DNA from: Bosea vestrisii
GTDB taxonomy: Bacteria; Pseudomonadota; Alphaproteobacteria; Rhizobiales; Beijerinckiaceae
Direction: 5' to 3'
Length of the DNA stretch: 64,000 nt
Assembly (NCBI RefSeq): GCF_030144325.1
Contig: NZ_CP126307.1
Span: forward strand, 5,298,001-5,362,000
Part shown: piece after piece, positions 32,557 to 40,748 of the stretch
Layout: each line of letters begins with the position of its first letter
How positions within the stretch are numbered: the first letter of the stretch is position 1
Notes under the pieces: generated by a model
What the model was told of the DNA's origin: nothing
Seen by the model: only the letters and a program-made list of their open reading frames with translations
The model's database searches: none
Made by a program: the position numbers and the translations under genes

Positions 32557-34026
32557 ATGCAGCCGACCCTCAGGCTCTACAACACGCTGACGCGGACGAA
32601 GGAGGTCTTCACCCCCGTCGATCCCCAGAATGTGCGCATGTATGTCTGCGGCCCGACGGTCTACGACTACGCCCATATCGGCAACGCTAGGCCGGTCATC
32701 GTCTTCGACGTGCTCTACCGGCTGCTGCGGCAGCTCTATGGCGAGGGCCATGTCCGCTATGCCCGCAACCTCACCGACGTCGATGACAAGATCAACGCCC
32801 GCGCGGCGCGTGACTTTCCCGATCTGCCGCTGAATCAGGCGATCGCGAAGGTCACGCAGACGACGACGGCGCAGTTCCACGCCGATGTCGACGCGCTCGG
32901 CAACCTGCGCCCCGATGACGAGCCGCGCGCCACCGGCCATATCGAGGAGATGAAGGCGATCATCGAGCGCCTGATCGCCCGCGGCGTCGCCTATGTCGCC
33001 GAGGAGCATGTGCTGTTCCACGTGCCGGCCGTCGCTGGCCTGAAGGAGGCGCCGCGCTACGGCTCGCTCGCCCGGCGCTCGCTCGACGAGATGATCTCCG
33101 GGGCACGAGTGGATGTGGCTCCCTATAAAAGGGACCCGATGGATTTCGTGCTGTGGAAGCCGAGCCGCGCCGGCATCGATCCGGGCTGGCCGTCGCCGGC
33201 CGGCATCGCCACGCCCGGCCGGCCCGGCTGGCACATCGAATGCTCGGCCATGTCGATGAAGACGCTGCTCGAGCCGTTCGGCGGCGGCCTCACATGCGAC
33301 GATCCCGCCAGGAACGTCTTCGACATCCATGGCGGCGGCATCGATCTCGTCTTCCCGCACCATGAGAACGAGCTGGCCCAGAGCTGCTGCGCCTTCGGCG
33401 CGGCCGGCGGTGCGCCGCGCATGGCGAACTATTGGATGCACAACGGCTTCCTGCAGGTCGAAGGCGAGAAGATGTCGAAGTCGCTCGGCAACTTCGTCAC
33501 CATCAACGAGCTGCTGGCGACCGACACTTTCGGCGGGCGGACATGGCCCGGCGAGGTGCTGCGGCTTGCCATGCTCAAGACCCATTACCGCCAGCCGATC
33601 GACTGGACGGTGAAGGCGCTGGAGGAGGCGGAGAAGACGCTGGCCGATTGGGCGGCTGCAGCCGGAGAGGCTGAGGCCGGGCAGGCCCCCGCCGCGGTGA
33701 TCGAAGCGCTGGCTGATGATCTCAACACCTCGCAGGTGCTCGCCGAGCTGCACGCCCTGCGCAAGGCTGGGGATTATGCCGGCTTGAAGGGGAGTCTCTC
33801 CTTGCTCGGGATCGCTCTGCCGCAGGTGGCAGTTGCCGAGATCGATGATGCCTTGCGGGCAAAGGTCGAAGCGTCGATCGCCGCCCGCCTGGCCGCCCGC
33901 AAGGCGAAGAACTTCGCCGAATCCGATCGCCTTCGCGACGAGCTCGTCGCGATGGGTATCGTGCTCATGGACGGGAAGGACCCGGCCACCGGCGAGCTGA
34001 TTACGAGTTGGGAGGTGAAGCGGTGA
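32557..34026 (+). CDS. cysS: Cysteine-tRNA ligase
   Basis: A 489-residue class I synthetase that charges tRNA-Cys. Seen: zinc-site start MYVCGPTVYDYAHIGNARPV (Cys31; HIGN at 40-43), the second zinc block GWHIECSAMSM, HHENELAQSCC, and KMSKSLGNFVTINELL. The length and order are normal. ATG 32557 begins MQPTLRLYNTLTRTKEVF; the frame opens ten codons earlier at a TTG with no ribosome-binding site. The stop overlaps the following DUF559 gene start by GTGA. Confidence 0.97.
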   Translation: MQPTLRLYNTLTRTKEVFTPVDPQNVRMYVCGPTVYDYAHIGNARPVIVFDVLYRLLRQLYGEGHVRYARNLTDVDDKINARAARDFPDLPLNQAIAKVTQTTTAQFHADVDALGNLRPDDEPRATGHIEEMKAIIERLIARGVAYVAEEHVLFHVPAVAGLKEAPRYGSLARRSLDEMISGARVDVAPYKRDPMDFVLWKPSRAGIDPGWPSPAGIATPGRPGWHIECSAMSMKTLLEPFGGGLTCDDPARNVFDIHGGGIDLVFPHHENELAQSCCAFGAAGGAPRMANYWMHNGFLQVEGEKMSKSLGNFVTINELLATDTFGGRTWPGEVLRLAMLKTHYRQPIDWTVKALEEAEKTLADWAAAAGEAEAGQAPAAVIEALADDLNTSQVLAELHALRKAGDYAGLKGSLSLLGIALPQVAVAEIDDALRAKVEASIAARLAARKAKNFAESDRLRDELVAMGIVLMDGKDPATGELITSWEVKR

Positions 34027-34577
34027 ACCGCGACGCAACCCCCTCTCCCCTTGCGGGAGAGGGTTGGGGTGAGGGGTCGCGCGACGCTGCCGGCCTTGGG
34101 CCTCTTGAAACGCAAACCGGAAACGTCGGCGCGACCCCTCATCCGGCCGCTGCGCGGCCACCTTCTCCCGCAGGGGGAGAAGGGGAGCCCGAGCCGACGC
34201 GCCGGGAGGTTCTGAAGTCGCGAGCCCGCATCATGCGGCGTGAACCAACTGAGGCCGAGCGGAAGCTCTGGCATCTGCTTCGCGATCGTCGTTTCAGTGG
34301 CTTCAAATTCCGACGGCAGGTGCAGGTCGGGCCTTACATTGTCGACTTCGTGTGCACTGCGAAGCGATTGATCGTCGAAGCCGATGGCGGGCAGCATGCC
34401 GAGAACGGCTACGATGAGCGGCGGGATTCTTGGCTGAAGGCGCAGGGTTTTCGCATTCGCCGCCTCTGGAACCACCAGATCATTCATCACCCGGACGAGG
34501 TCAGCGACACGCTCTGGTACGACCTCGACGGCGCGACCATCCATGAAGTCAATATCCTGAAAGACCAACAACAATGA
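34023..34577 (+). CDS. DUF559 endonuclease-like protein with a repeat-derived N-terminus
   Basis: A 184-residue protein whose C-terminal two thirds is DUF559, a compact nuclease-fold family: RREPTEAERKLWHLLRDRRF, FKFRRQVQVGPYIVDFVC, LIVEADGGQHAENGYDERRD, AQGFRIRRLWN. The Asp, Glu and QH residues of the restriction-endonuclease-like core are present. GTG 34023 overlaps the cysS stop and has GGAGG 7 bp upstream. The first 55 or so residues are encoded by a family C repeat (34037-34186), giving low-complexity Pro/Gly text. ATG 34233 is an alternative start that would skip the repeat. Confidence 0.8.
   Translation: MNRDATPSPLAGEGWGEGSRDAAGLGPLETQTGNVGATPHPAAARPPSPAGGEGEPEPTRREVLKSRARIMRREPTEAERKLWHLLRDRRFSGFKFRRQVQVGPYIVDFVCTAKRLIVEADGGQHAENGYDERRDSWLKAQGFRIRRLWNHQIIHHPDEVSDTLWYDLDGATIHEVNILKDQQQ
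34037..34186. repeat. Family C intergenic-type repeat, copy 2, inside a reading frame
   Basis: The left arm CCCTCTCCCCTTGCGGGAGA with GGTTGGGGTGAGGGGTCGCG, and the right arm CGACCCCTCATCCGGCCGC with the hairpin CCTTCTCCCGCAGGGGGAGA, match copy 1 in order. Unlike copy 1 it keeps an open frame and is read as part of the DUF559 protein. It is 150 bp, a multiple of three. Confidence 0.85.
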
Positions 34578-34693
34578 CCACCCAGGCCCCGAAGATCCGC
34601 AAGCGTGGTTCGCTCTCGATCGCGATGAAGCTCGTCATGCTCGCCATGGTGATGCCGAAGGTGCTGCGTTACCGACTGCGGGTGAGGCGATGA
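34574..34693 (+). CDS. 39-residue basic small protein
   Basis: A short frame, MTTQAPKIRKRGSLSIAMKL continuing to a basic RLRVRR end. Its ATG overlaps the DUF559 stop (ATGA) and its own TGA overlaps another ATG at 34690, so it is linked on both sides by translational coupling. It has a hydrophobic middle (LVMLAMVMPKVL) flanked by Arg/Lys, suggesting membrane or RNA contact. No family is recognisable. The tight coupling argues that it is translated; whether it is functional is open. Confidence 0.4.
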   Translation: MTTQAPKIRKRGSLSIAMKLVMLAMVMPKVLRYRLRVRR

Positions 34694-34714
34694 CGATACC
34701 AACATCCGCGACGC

Positions 34715-34823
34715 AACCCTCCCCCCTTGTGGGGGAGGGAAGGGAGGGGGGCGAACGACTGGGTCGACCGCTCACCAAGCGGGCCGCCCCCCTTTCCAAC
34801 TCTCCCCCACAAGGGGGGAGAGG
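34715..34823. repeat. Family C repeat, copy 3, in the cimA leader
   Basis: A shorter copy: CCCTCCCCCCTTGTGGGGGA at the left and AACTCTCCCCCACAAGGGGG at the right. It sits between the ATG at 34690 and the conserved start of cimA, so the region that should carry the cimA start codon is made of repeat. The flank CCGCGACGCAACCC before it also precedes copy 2. Confidence 0.85.
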
Positions 34824-36433
34824 GCCTGTCGGCGCAGGCGCTCGCCCGCATCCACCTCTTCGACACGACGTTGCGCGACGGCGCCCAGACCACGGGCGTC
34901 GACTTCTCGCTCGACGACAAGCGGGCGGTGGCGGCGATGCTCGACAAGCTCGGCATTGACTATGTCGAGGGCGGCTATCCCGGCGCCAACCCGCTCGACA
35001 CTGCCTTCTTTGCGGAAAAGCCGACGAAGCGCGCGAAGTTCGCCGCCTTCGGCATGACCAAGCGGGCAGGGCGGTCGGCCTCGAACGATCCCGGCATCGC
35101 CGCGCTGCTCGATGCCAAGGCCGACGCCATCGTCTTCGTCGCCAAGAGCTGGGACTATCATGTCCATGTCGCGCTCGAGATCTCGCTGGAAGACAACCTC
35201 GACGGCATCCGCGACAGCGTCGCCACCGCCAAGGCCGCCGGCCGCGAGGTGATGCTCGATTGCGAGCACTTCTTCGACGGCTACAAGGCCAATCCCGACT
35301 ATGCCCTCGCCTGCGCCCGCGCCGCCTATGAGGCCGGCGCGCGCTGGGTCGTGCTCTGCGACACCAATGGCGGCACGCTGCCGGACGAGATCGGACGGAT
35401 CGTCGCCGAGGTCGCGAAGGTCGTTCCGGGCGAGAATCTCGGCATCCACGCCCATGACGATTGCGGCTGCGCCGTCGCCAATTCGCTCGCCGCCGTCGAG
35501 GCAGGCGCGCGCCAGATCCAGGGCACGCTGAACGGCCTCGGCGAGCGCTGCGGCAACGCCAATCTGGTCACCCTGATCGGCGCGCTGAAGCTGAAGGACC
35601 GCTATAACCGCCGCTTCACGCTCGGCGTCGACGAAGCGGAGCTCGGCGAGCTCACGCATGTCTCGCGCGCGCTCGACGAGATGCTGAACCGCGCGCCGAA
35701 CCGGCACGCGCCCTTCGTCGGCGCCTCCGCCTTCGCCACCAAGGCCGGCATCCACGCCTCGGCCGTGCTGAAGGACCCGCGCACCTACGAGCATGTCGCG
35801 CCCGATCTGGTCGGCAATGTCCGGAAAGTGCTGGTCTCCGACCAGGGCGGCAAATCCAACCTCGTCGCCGAGCTGGAACGCATCGGCGTCACTATCGGCC
35901 GCGACGATCCAAGGCTCTCGCGCGTGCTGGAGGAGCTGAAGGAGAAGGAGGCGCAGGGTTATGCCTTCGAGGGGGCGGATGCCTCGTTCTACCTGCTCGC
36001 CAAGCGCATCCTGGGCGAGCTGCCGGCCTATTTCGAGATCGAGCGCTTCACCGCCAATGTCGAGCGCCGCTACAATGCGCTGGGCGAGCTCGTCACCTTC
36101 TCGGAGGCGATCGTCAAGGTGAAGGTGGGCGAGGAATCGCTGATCTCGGTTGCCGAAAGCGCGCTCGGCCCGGTCAATGCGCTCGACCTGGCCTTGCGCA
36201 AGGATCTTGGCCGCTACCAGTCGCTGATCGGCGGCTTGAGGCTGGTCGACTACAAGGTCCGCGTCTTCCAGGGCGGCACCGATGCCGTCACCCGCGTTCT
36301 GATCGAATCCGCCGATGAGACCGGCGAGCGCTGGACCACTGTCGGCGTCAGCGCCAACATCATCGACGCCTCGTTCCAGGCGCTGGTCGACTCGATCACC
36401 TACAAGCTGATGCGCGAGGGCGCGACGGCGTAG
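34727..36433 (+). CDS. cimA: Citramalate synthase
   Basis: An alpha-isopropylmalate/homocitrate-synthase-family enzyme that joins acetyl-CoA and pyruvate to citramalate, the entry to threonine-independent isoleucine synthesis. The conserved part starts at about 34847 (ARIHLFDTTLRDGAQTTGVD) with the Arg-Asp catalytic pair, then GIHAHDDCGCAVANSLAAVE (metal His) and QGTLNGLGERCGNANLV. The C-terminal regulatory domain is complete. The start is unclear: TTG 34727 lies in a family C repeat, CTG 34826 follows a purine-rich stretch, and the well-placed ATG 34690 is in the wrong frame by one base. Confidence 0.9.
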   Translation: MWGREGRGANDWVDRSPSGPPPFPTLPHKGGEGLSAQALARIHLFDTTLRDGAQTTGVDFSLDDKRAVAAMLDKLGIDYVEGGYPGANPLDTAFFAEKPTKRAKFAAFGMTKRAGRSASNDPGIAALLDAKADAIVFVAKSWDYHVHVALEISLEDNLDGIRDSVATAKAAGREVMLDCEHFFDGYKANPDYALACARAAYEAGARWVVLCDTNGGTLPDEIGRIVAEVAKVVPGENLGIHAHDDCGCAVANSLAAVEAGARQIQGTLNGLGERCGNANLVTLIGALKLKDRYNRRFTLGVDEAELGELTHVSRALDEMLNRAPNRHAPFVGASAFATKAGIHASAVLKDPRTYEHVAPDLVGNVRKVLVSDQGGKSNLVAELERIGVTIGRDDPRLSRVLEELKEKEAQGYAFEGADASFYLLAKRILGELPAYFEIERFTANVERRYNALGELVTFSEAIVKVKVGEESLISVAESALGPVNALDLALRKDLGRYQSLIGGLRLVDYKVRVFQGGTDAVTRVLIESADETGERWTTVGVSANIIDASFQALVDSITYKLMREGATA

Positions 36434-36443
36434 CAAACACAGC

Positions 36444-36535
36444 CGTCATTCTCGGGCGAAGCGGAGCGCAGACCCGAGAATCTCATGACCAGCTAGCTGG
36501 TTTCCGAGATGGTCGGGTCAAGCCCGACCATGACG
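36444..36535. repeat. Family A intergenic repeat, copy 3
   Basis: CGTCATTCTCGGGCGAAGCG, then CCCGAGAATCTC completing hairpin one, and GGTCGGGTCAAGCCCGACCA as hairpin two, closed by TGACG. It lies between cimA and the convergent small secreted gene, where it may end both transcripts. Confidence 0.9.
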
Positions 36536-36543
36536 CTCGGCCG

Positions 36544-36876
36544 TCACTCCGTCAGGCGCAGCGACTTCTCCTTGCAGAGGTCGATGCCGTCATTGTCGCT
36601 TTCGCTCTCGTCGCTGAACTTGCCGAGCAGGTAGTAGCTGCAGCCTGCCGGCTTGTTGAGCTTGATCATGATGCTCTTGCCGGGAGCGAGCGGCTTGGCG
36701 AGCTTGCCGACGAGGCGGGCCTGTTCGCCCGTGGTCGTGATCTCCAGCGTCTCAAGCGGGACGGTGCGGCCATTGGTGATCTTGACCTGCGCCGGTGGCC
36801 GGGACTGCGCCAGCGCTGGCAGGGTCGTCAGAAGCGCGAGCGCGCAGGTGGCGGGCAGAATGCGTCGAAGCGTCAT
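36544..36876 (-). CDS. Small secreted hypothetical protein
   Basis: A 110-residue exported protein: signal peptide ILPATCALALLTTLPALA, then a beta-rich domain (QVKITNGRTVPLETLEITTT, APGKSIMIKLNKPAGCSYYL) with two Cys near the end (GCSYYL and IDLCKEK). Short periplasmic proteins of this kind are common in Hyphomicrobiales and uncharacterised. Start ATG 36876. It faces cimA across the family A repeat. Confidence 0.7.
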   Translation of the reverse strand: MTLRRILPATCALALLTTLPALAQSRPPAQVKITNGRTVPLETLEITTTGEQARLVGKLAKPLAPGKSIMIKLNKPAGCSYYLLGKFSDESESDNDGIDLCKEKSLRLTE

Positions 36877-37046
36877 GGCGTTTTCTCCAAGGCTCAGCCT
36901 TTAAAGGCTTTAGGTCAGTCTGACATCGCAGTTGCGACGAGAACAAGGCCTGATAGGTGCCGCTTCATGGCGGTAGCGTTCGGTTGCAGCTGCTGCAGGC
37001 CTCGCCGATCTTGCGGCGAAAGATTGGGAAAGCCGGGCCCTTGACC

Positions 37047-37679
37047 ATGCAGACTGCCAAAGAAATCGCTGCCTAGATCGTCGAGCGGGCCGGTGATCTG
37101 CGCCGTATCGTCATTGCGCTCGCAGGCGCTCCGGGAGCTGGCAAGTCGACGCTGAGCGAGCATCTCCTCGCCGCATTGCCCGCCGGCGAGGCGGCTCTCG
37201 TGCCGATGGACGGCTTCCATTTCGACAATGCCATGCTGGACGCGATGGGGCTGCGCCATCGCAAGGGCGCACCCGAGACCTTCGACTGCGCCGGGCTCGT
37301 GGCGACGCTGCGGCGCATTCGTTCGGGCGAGGGTGGTGTTCCAGTGCCGGTCTTCGACCGCGAGGCCGATCTGTCCCGTGCCGGCGCGGCGATCGTCCCG
37401 GCCGACGCTCGCTTCGTGCTGGTCGAGGGCAATTATCTCCTGCTCGACCGGGCGCCCTGGACCGAGCTCGCGCCGCTCTTCGACCTCACTATTTTCATCG
37501 ATGTGCCGATTGTCGAGCTGGAGCGCCGCCTGCTGACACGCTGGACCGATCTTGGCCGCAGCGAGGAGGCTGCGCGCGCCTGGGTCGAGGGCAACGATCT
37601 GCCCAATGCGCGACTGGTGATCGAAAGCAGCCGGCGGGCGGATGTCGTTTGGAGCAATTTCCCACAGCCCTCATCCTGA
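37047..37679 (+). pseudogene. P-loop nucleoside/sugar kinase-like gene with an in-frame amber codon
   Basis: From ATG 37047 the frame reads MQTAKEIAA then TAG (37074-37076), then continues without break: IVERAGDLRRIVIALAGAP with Walker A GAPGAGKST, LVPMDGFHFDNAMLDAMGLR, a lid region and FDLTIFIDVP. This is a full uridine-kinase/phosphoribulokinase-like protein (FrcK-type small kinases belong here) of about 210 residues. No usable start lies between the TAG and the Walker A, so the stop abolishes normal expression; a single C-to-T change of CAG would explain it. The last five codons and the stop come from a family B repeat. Confidence 0.8.
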
Positions 37680-37797
37680 GGAGCCGCGGAGCGGCGTCTC
37701 GAAGGATGGTTCATGAGGCTCTGGAACAATCTGGAGCATCCTTCGAGACGCGATCCTGTAGGATCGCTCCTCAGGATGAGGGCTGTGTATCTTCGGG
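37663..37797. repeat. Family B intergenic repeat, copy 2
   Basis: The outermost 22 bases at each end are perfect inverted copies (CACAGCCCTCATCCTGAG at the left edge, facing CTCAGGATGAGGGCTGTG at the right). Inside are GTCTCGAAGGATGG and CCTTCGAGACGC and a small CGATCCTGTAGGATCG hairpin. The left end overlaps the 3' end of the kinase gene and supplies its stop codon. The rest lies before the ABC exporter gene. Confidence 0.9.
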
Positions 37798-37890
37798 CCG
37801 TCTTTCATACCTCTCGGCGATTTCTTCTCCCGCCCCCTGCATTCCCCGGAGAATCCGCCTATATCGGCGGTTCCATTTGGAAGCATTTCA

Positions 37891-39801
37891 ATGTCCTCGC
37901 CTGCCACGCCGGTCTCGGCGCCTCTCGCGCGCCCCACCGTGCTCCAGCCCGGCTCCGGTTTTATCGCCACCTTCCAGGCGCTCTGGCCCTATCTCTGGCC
38001 GCCGGAACGGGCCGATCTGCGCCAGCGCGTCGTCGCCGCCTTCGTGCTGCTGGTGATCGGCCGCCTGGTGCTGATGGGCGTGCCTTTCGCCTTCAAATGG
38101 GCGACGGACGCACTCGCCAACAACCCGACGACGCTGTCGAACTGGCTGCCCTTCCTGGTCGGGGCGCCGCTGGCGCTGACCGTGATCTACGGTTTTGCCC
38201 GCGTCGGCTCGGCCGCCTTCGTGCAATTGCGCGATGCGATCTTCGCGCCGGTCTTCATGCATGCGGTCAGGACGCTGGCGCTGCAGACCTTCGGCCATCT
38301 CCACCATCTCTCGCTGCGCTTCCATCTCGAGCGCAAGACCGGCGGTTTGACGCGCGTCCTCGAGCGCGGCCGCAACGGTATCGAGGAGATGGTCCGCCTC
38401 GGCCTCAACCAGCTGGTGCCGGTGATCATCGAGGTCACGCTGATCATCAGCGTGCTGCTCTGGCTGTTCGACTGGCGCTATGTCGTCGTGCTGGTGGTGA
38501 TGGTGGTCGGCTACATGGCCTACACCATCAAGGCCACCGAATGGCGCATCGCCATCCGCGCCCAGATGAACGAATCCGACACCGACGCCAACGCCAAGGC
38601 GATCGACTCGCTGCTCAACTACGAGACGGTGAAATATTTCGGCGCCGAGGCGCGCGAGACCGCCCGCTACGACGTCTCGATGGCGCGCTATGAGCGCAAC
38701 TCGATCAAGGCCTATACCTCGCTCGCCTGGCTCAATTTCGGCCAGGCCGCGATCTTCGCTGCCGGTCTCACCATCTCGATGGTGATGTGCGTGCGCGGCT
38801 TCCAGGCCGGCACCAACACGGTCGGCGATTTCGTGCTGATCAACGCCATGCTGATCCAGCTCTACATCCCCCTGAATTTCATGGGCACCGTCTATCGCGA
38901 GATCAAGCAGGCGACGCTCGACATCGAGCAGATGTTCCAGCTGATCGGCCGCGATCCCGAGATCCAGGACAAGCCGGGCGCGGCCCCGCTCGATGTCCGT
39001 GCTGGCACCGTCACTTTCGAGGATGTCCACTTCGCCTATGTGCCGGAGCGGCCGATCCTGCGCGGCATTTCCTTCGAGGTGCCGGCCGGCAAGACCATCG
39101 CGATCGTCGGCCCGTCGGGTGCCGGCAAGTCGACGATCTCGCGCCTGCTCTTCCGCTTCTACGAGCCGCAAGCCGGCCGCATCCTGATCGACAGCCAGGA
39201 TATCGCCGAAATCCAGCAGGTCTCCCTGCGCTCGGCGATCGGCATGGTCCCGCAGGATACGGTGCTGTTCAACGACACCATCGAATACAATCTGCGCTAT
39301 GGCCGCCCCGAGGCAACGCAAGCGGAGATCGAGGAAGCCGCACGGCTCGCCCAGATCGACCGCTTCATCAAGTCGCTGCCGGAGGGCTACCAGAGTTCGG
39401 TCGGCGAGCGCGGCTTGAAGCTTTCCGGCGGCGAGAAGCAGCGCGTCGCCATCGCCCGCACCATCCTGAAGGGGCCGCCGGTGCTGGTGCTGGACGAGGC
39501 GACCTCGGCGCTCGATTCCTTCACCGAGAAGGAAATCCAGGACGCGCTCGACCGGGTCAGCGAGGGCCGCACCACGCTGGTCATCGCCCACCGCCTCTCG
39601 ACCGTGATCAACGCCGACGAGATCATCGTCCTCGACAAGGGGCTGATCGTCGAGCGCGGCCACCATCGCGAATTGCTTGCCGCCGACGGCGTCTACGCTG
39701 CGCTCTGGAACCGCCAGCGCCAGGTCGACGAGGCCAAGGCGACACTGCAGCGCGCGACTGCGGAAGAGGGCGAGAGCGTCAGGGTCAGCCTGACGCAGTG
39801 A
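37891..39801 (+). CDS. Atm1/HMT1-like ABC exporter (fused permease and ATPase)
   Basis: A 636-residue half-transporter with six helices (about residues 40-330) and a C-terminal ATPase: Walker A GPSGAGKST at about 408, ABC signature LSGGEKQRVAIART at about 511, Walker B VLVLDEATSALDS and switch His in IAHRLST. The membrane-domain block NYETVKYFGAEARETARYD is that of the Atm1/ABCB7/HMT1 group, which export glutathione-linked sulphur species or metal conjugates. It is complete, and GGAAG precedes ATG 37891. The window also holds glutathione reductase, but far away, so no functional link can be claimed. Confidence 0.93.
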   Translation: MSSPATPVSAPLARPTVLQPGSGFIATFQALWPYLWPPERADLRQRVVAAFVLLVIGRLVLMGVPFAFKWATDALANNPTTLSNWLPFLVGAPLALTVIYGFARVGSAAFVQLRDAIFAPVFMHAVRTLALQTFGHLHHLSLRFHLERKTGGLTRVLERGRNGIEEMVRLGLNQLVPVIIEVTLIISVLLWLFDWRYVVVLVVMVVGYMAYTIKATEWRIAIRAQMNESDTDANAKAIDSLLNYETVKYFGAEARETARYDVSMARYERNSIKAYTSLAWLNFGQAAIFAAGLTISMVMCVRGFQAGTNTVGDFVLINAMLIQLYIPLNFMGTVYREIKQATLDIEQMFQLIGRDPEIQDKPGAAPLDVRAGTVTFEDVHFAYVPERPILRGISFEVPAGKTIAIVGPSGAGKSTISRLLFRFYEPQAGRILIDSQDIAEIQQVSLRSAIGMVPQDTVLFNDTIEYNLRYGRPEATQAEIEEAARLAQIDRFIKSLPEGYQSSVGERGLKLSGGEKQRVAIARTILKGPPVLVLDEATSALDSFTEKEIQDALDRVSEGRTTLVIAHRLSTVINADEIIVLDKGLIVERGHHRELLAADGVYAALWNRQRQVDEAKATLQRATAEEGESVRVSLTQ

Positions 39802-39893
39802 CGTAATCGCTCCGCGCCGCTTGTGGACGAACGATCAAGCGACGGACTAAAGCCGATGATATGCACGGGGCTCTCACGGGGAGGAGCCGGGGC

Positions 39894-40748
39894 ATGTCGC
39901 TTGCCGACAAGGCGCTTTGGGTGATCGAGCGCAACTCGGGCCGGGAATTGACGCTCGGCTCGATCGCGGCCGCCTGCAAGGTCTCGCGCTCGCATCTTGC
40001 CAACGCCTTCGGAACCGCCAGCGGCTGGCCGGTGATGACCTATCTCCGGGCGCGGCGGCTGAGCGAGGCCGCCAAGCGTCTGGCTGCCGGCGCGCCCGAC
40101 ATCCTCTCCGTCGCGCTCGAATTCGGCTACGGCTCGCACGAAGCCTTCACACGGGCCTTTCGCGACCAGTTCGGAACCACGCCTGAGGAGGTCCGCAACG
40201 GCGGCAGCACTGACAGGCTCGGTCTGGTCGCGCCGCTGCGATTGACGAACGGCAGGGCGCGGACGCCGATCCCGACCCTGCGGGAGCTACGTCGCCTGCG
40301 CCTCGTCGGCCTCTCCGCGCCGTGCTCTTATGAATCGGCGATCGGGATTCCGGCACAGTGGCAGGCGTTCATGTGCGACCACTATGCCGACATCCCCGAC
40401 AAGGCCCCGGGGATACCGATCGGCGTTTGCCGTGCGCCGGATGAGGACGGCTGCTTTGAATATATGTGCGCCGCCGAGGTCAGCTCGGTCTCCTCGCCCC
40501 GCAAGCCGCTTGCCGCTCTGGACATCGAACCGGAGACCTGCGCGGTCTTCGACCATCGCGACCATGTCTCGACGATCTTCGACACCTATACGGCGATCTG
40601 GAACGAGGCGCTGCCTGCCGCAGGCCTCAATGCTGCGAACGGCCCCGTCCTTGAATTCCACAACGAAGCCTTCGACCCGGGCACCGGGCTTGGCGGATTG
40701 ACGATCTGGATCCCGTTGGAGCGCAATGGGAACGGGAGTGCGACATGA
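39894..40748 (+). CDS. AraC-family regulator with GyrI-like C-terminal domain
   Basis: A 284-residue regulator. Residues 5-105 are the double-HTH AraC domain (LTLGSIAAACKVSRSHLANA, SVALEFGYGSHEAFTRAFRD and QFGTTPEEVR). The remainder is a GyrI-like ligand-binding domain (LRLVGLSAPCSYESAI, WQAFMCDHYADIP), as in Rob/SoxS-like drug-sensing proteins. GGAG lies 8 bp before ATG 39894; an earlier ATG (39861) lacks one. It overlaps the methyltransferase gene by 4 bp (ATGA), forming a three-gene operon with it and the EamA transporter. Confidence 0.92.
   Translation: MSLADKALWVIERNSGRELTLGSIAAACKVSRSHLANAFGTASGWPVMTYLRARRLSEAAKRLAAGAPDILSVALEFGYGSHEAFTRAFRDQFGTTPEEVRNGGSTDRLGLVAPLRLTNGRARTPIPTLRELRRLRLVGLSAPCSYESAIGIPAQWQAFMCDHYADIPDKAPGIPIGVCRAPDEDGCFEYMCAAEVSSVSSPRKPLAALDIEPETCAVFDHRDHVSTIFDTYTAIWNEALPAAGLNAANGPVLEFHNEAFDPGTGLGGLTIWIPLERNGNGSAT

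Noticed and set aside
32464..34161. A 565-codon frame opposite cysS
   Set aside because: High-GC antisense shadow; Arg/Asp/His-rich text without family motifs, and cysS is certain.
34772..36436. A 554-codon frame opposite cimA
   Set aside because: Antisense shadow of a confident gene, composition typical of such shadows.
37047..37679. Pyrrolysine or other recoding of the amber codon
   Set aside because: No pyl genes or tRNA are seen and the position is not an active-site residue; a point mutation is simpler.
37888..39666. A 592-codon frame opposite the ABC exporter
   Set aside because: Antisense shadow; rich in Asp, His and Gln with no domain.
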